A stretch of DNA of 5,998 nucleotides from Dehalococcoidia bacterium. Its GTDB lineage: Bacteria; Chloroflexota; Dehalococcoidia; UBA2979. The notes under the pieces are model-generated. The model was given only the letters and a program-made list of their open reading frames with translations. It was not told where the DNA came from and ran no database searches. Below are positions 5,171 to 5,998 of the stretch, piece after piece; position 1 is the first letter of the stretch; every line of letters starts with the position of its first letter. The DNA lies in assembly GCA_030745285.1 (NCBI GenBank), contig JASLOV010000181.1, forward strand, positions 1-5,998. Reading direction: 5' to 3'. The translations under genes were made by a program, and so were the position numbers.

Positions 5171-5998
5171 GACGCGCGCTCCCGGTCCAGCCGCTCGTTC
5201 GCCGCCGCATGCTGCGCCGCCACGGCGTCCGGCGCGGTGCCCCCGGGCGCGGAGCGGGCGGCGAGCGCCGAGGCGAGGTCGATCTCGATCACGTCCGCCT
5301 CGAATGCCGGGTGCGCCTCGCGGTACTCATCGAGCGTGAGGTCGGTGAGGGTCTGCCCCCGGCGCTCGCAGTGCGCGACTAGCGCCCCGACGGCGGCGTG
5401 CGCCTCGCGGAACGGCACGCCGCGCTTCGCCAGGTAGTCGGCGACATCGGTCGCGAGCGCGAAGTTCGCGACCGCCATCTCCGCCCCCCGTTCGGCGTCG
5501 AAGCCGAGCGTCGGCAGCATCGCGCTCATCACCGCGAATGAGACCAGCAGCGTGTCGACGGTGTCGAACAGCGACTCCTTGTCCTCCTGCAGGTCCTTGT
5601 TGTAGGCCAGCGGCTGCCCCTTCAGCAGCGTCAGCGACTGCACGAGGTTGCCCAGCACCCGCGCGCTCTTTCCCCGCGCCAGCTCCGCCACGTCCGGGTT
5701 CTTCTTCTGCGGCATGATGCTGGAGCCTGTGGAGAAGGCATCGTCCAGCCGCGCGAAGCCGAACTCCGCGCTCGCCCAGAGGATGATCTCCTCCGCCATG
5801 CGCGAGAGATGCACCATCGCCAGCGCTGCCGCCGCGTGGAAGTCGACCGTGAAGTCGCGGTCGGAGACGGCGTCCAGCGAATTTGTCGCGACCGCGTCGA
5901 AGCCGAGCTCGGCGGCTACGAAATCGCGGTCGATCGGGTAGGTGACGCCGGCCAGCGCGCCCGCGCCCAGCGGCAGTACGTTGGCCCGCGCCCGCGCC
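5167..5998 (-). CDS. argH: Argininosuccinate lyase, C-terminal part (5' end off the window)
   Basis: ArgH splits argininosuccinate into arginine and fumarate, the last step of arginine biosynthesis. The minus-strand frame is open from the right edge (first full codon at 5997) to the TGA at 5169-5167, 276 residues. The start and roughly the first 200 residues lie outside the window. Family marks are LPLGAGALAGVTYPIDRD at the left end of the fragment, NSLDAVSDRDF, and the fumarase/aspartase signature GSSIMPQKKNPD (about 5693-5728 in DNA), whose mobile loop carries the catalytic serine. LKGQPLAYNKDLQEDKE and the C-terminal helical domain follow. The tail after about PAFEADV is Ala-rich, as in many GC-rich organisms. 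There is no frameshift. Its stop overlaps the start of rpe; argG would be a natural upstream neighbour but is not visible. Confidence 0.96.
   Translation of the reverse strand, partial: ARARANVLPLGAGALAGVTYPIDRDFVAAELGFDAVATNSLDAVSDRDFTVDFHAAAALAMVHLSRMAEEIILWASAEFGFARLDDAFSTGSSIMPQKKNPDVAELARGKSARVLGNLVQSLTLLKGQPLAYNKDLQEDKESLFDTVDTLLVSFAVMSAMLPTLGFDAERGAEMAVANFALATDVADYLAKRGVPFREAHAAVGALVAHCERRGQTLTDLTLDEYREAHPAFEADVIEIDLASALAARSAPGGTAPDAVAAQHAAANERLDRERAS

Overview
The window is a GC-rich, gene-dense stretch of bacterial chromosome carrying six protein genes. Five are on the minus strand and one short ribosomal gene is on the plus strand. The organism is not named by anything in the sequence. 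The high GC content, the fakA-fakB-recG order next to rpmB, the zinc-ribbon L28 and the N-terminally extended RecG fit a Chloroflexota lineage best. A deep-branching actinobacterium is the main alternative. This placement is an inference of modest confidence.

Left part (1-4090, minus strand, read right to left): a probable operon fakA (FakA/YloV fatty acid kinase, 4090-2453), fakB (DegV-family fatty-acid-binding protein, 2443-1595) and recG (1598 running off the left edge). fakA and fakB are 9 bases apart. The fakB stop overlaps the recG GTG start in a GTGA arrangement. FakB presents a fatty acid and FakA phosphorylates it, so the pair is a plausible complete fatty acid kinase module. RecG is the branched-DNA/fork-reversal helicase; here the window holds its N-terminal half up to just before motif II.

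Middle (4091-4477): a divergent intergenic region of about 100 bases separates fakA from rpmB (4192-4410, plus strand). It holds candidate promoters for both directions and a near-perfect 21-base inverted repeat. rpmB then converges on rpe across a 67-base gap in which I see no convincing terminator.

Right part (4478-5998, minus strand): argH (C-terminal part, running off the right edge) followed by rpe, joined by an ATGA stop/start overlap. The rpe - rpmB - fakA - recG neighbourhood recalls the Bacillus subtilis rpe-rpmB-yloU-yloV-...-recG locus. Here a DegV gene replaces the serine dehydratase genes and there is no yloU (Asp23-like) gene.

Most of the window is ordinary housekeeping sequence. 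The most striking non-coding signal is a perfect 34-base palindrome lying in frame inside fakA (3125-3158), at the linker before the C-terminal domain. It looks like an inserted palindromic element and deserves a genome-wide search. I see no RNA genes, CRISPR arrays, insertion sequences or phage genes.
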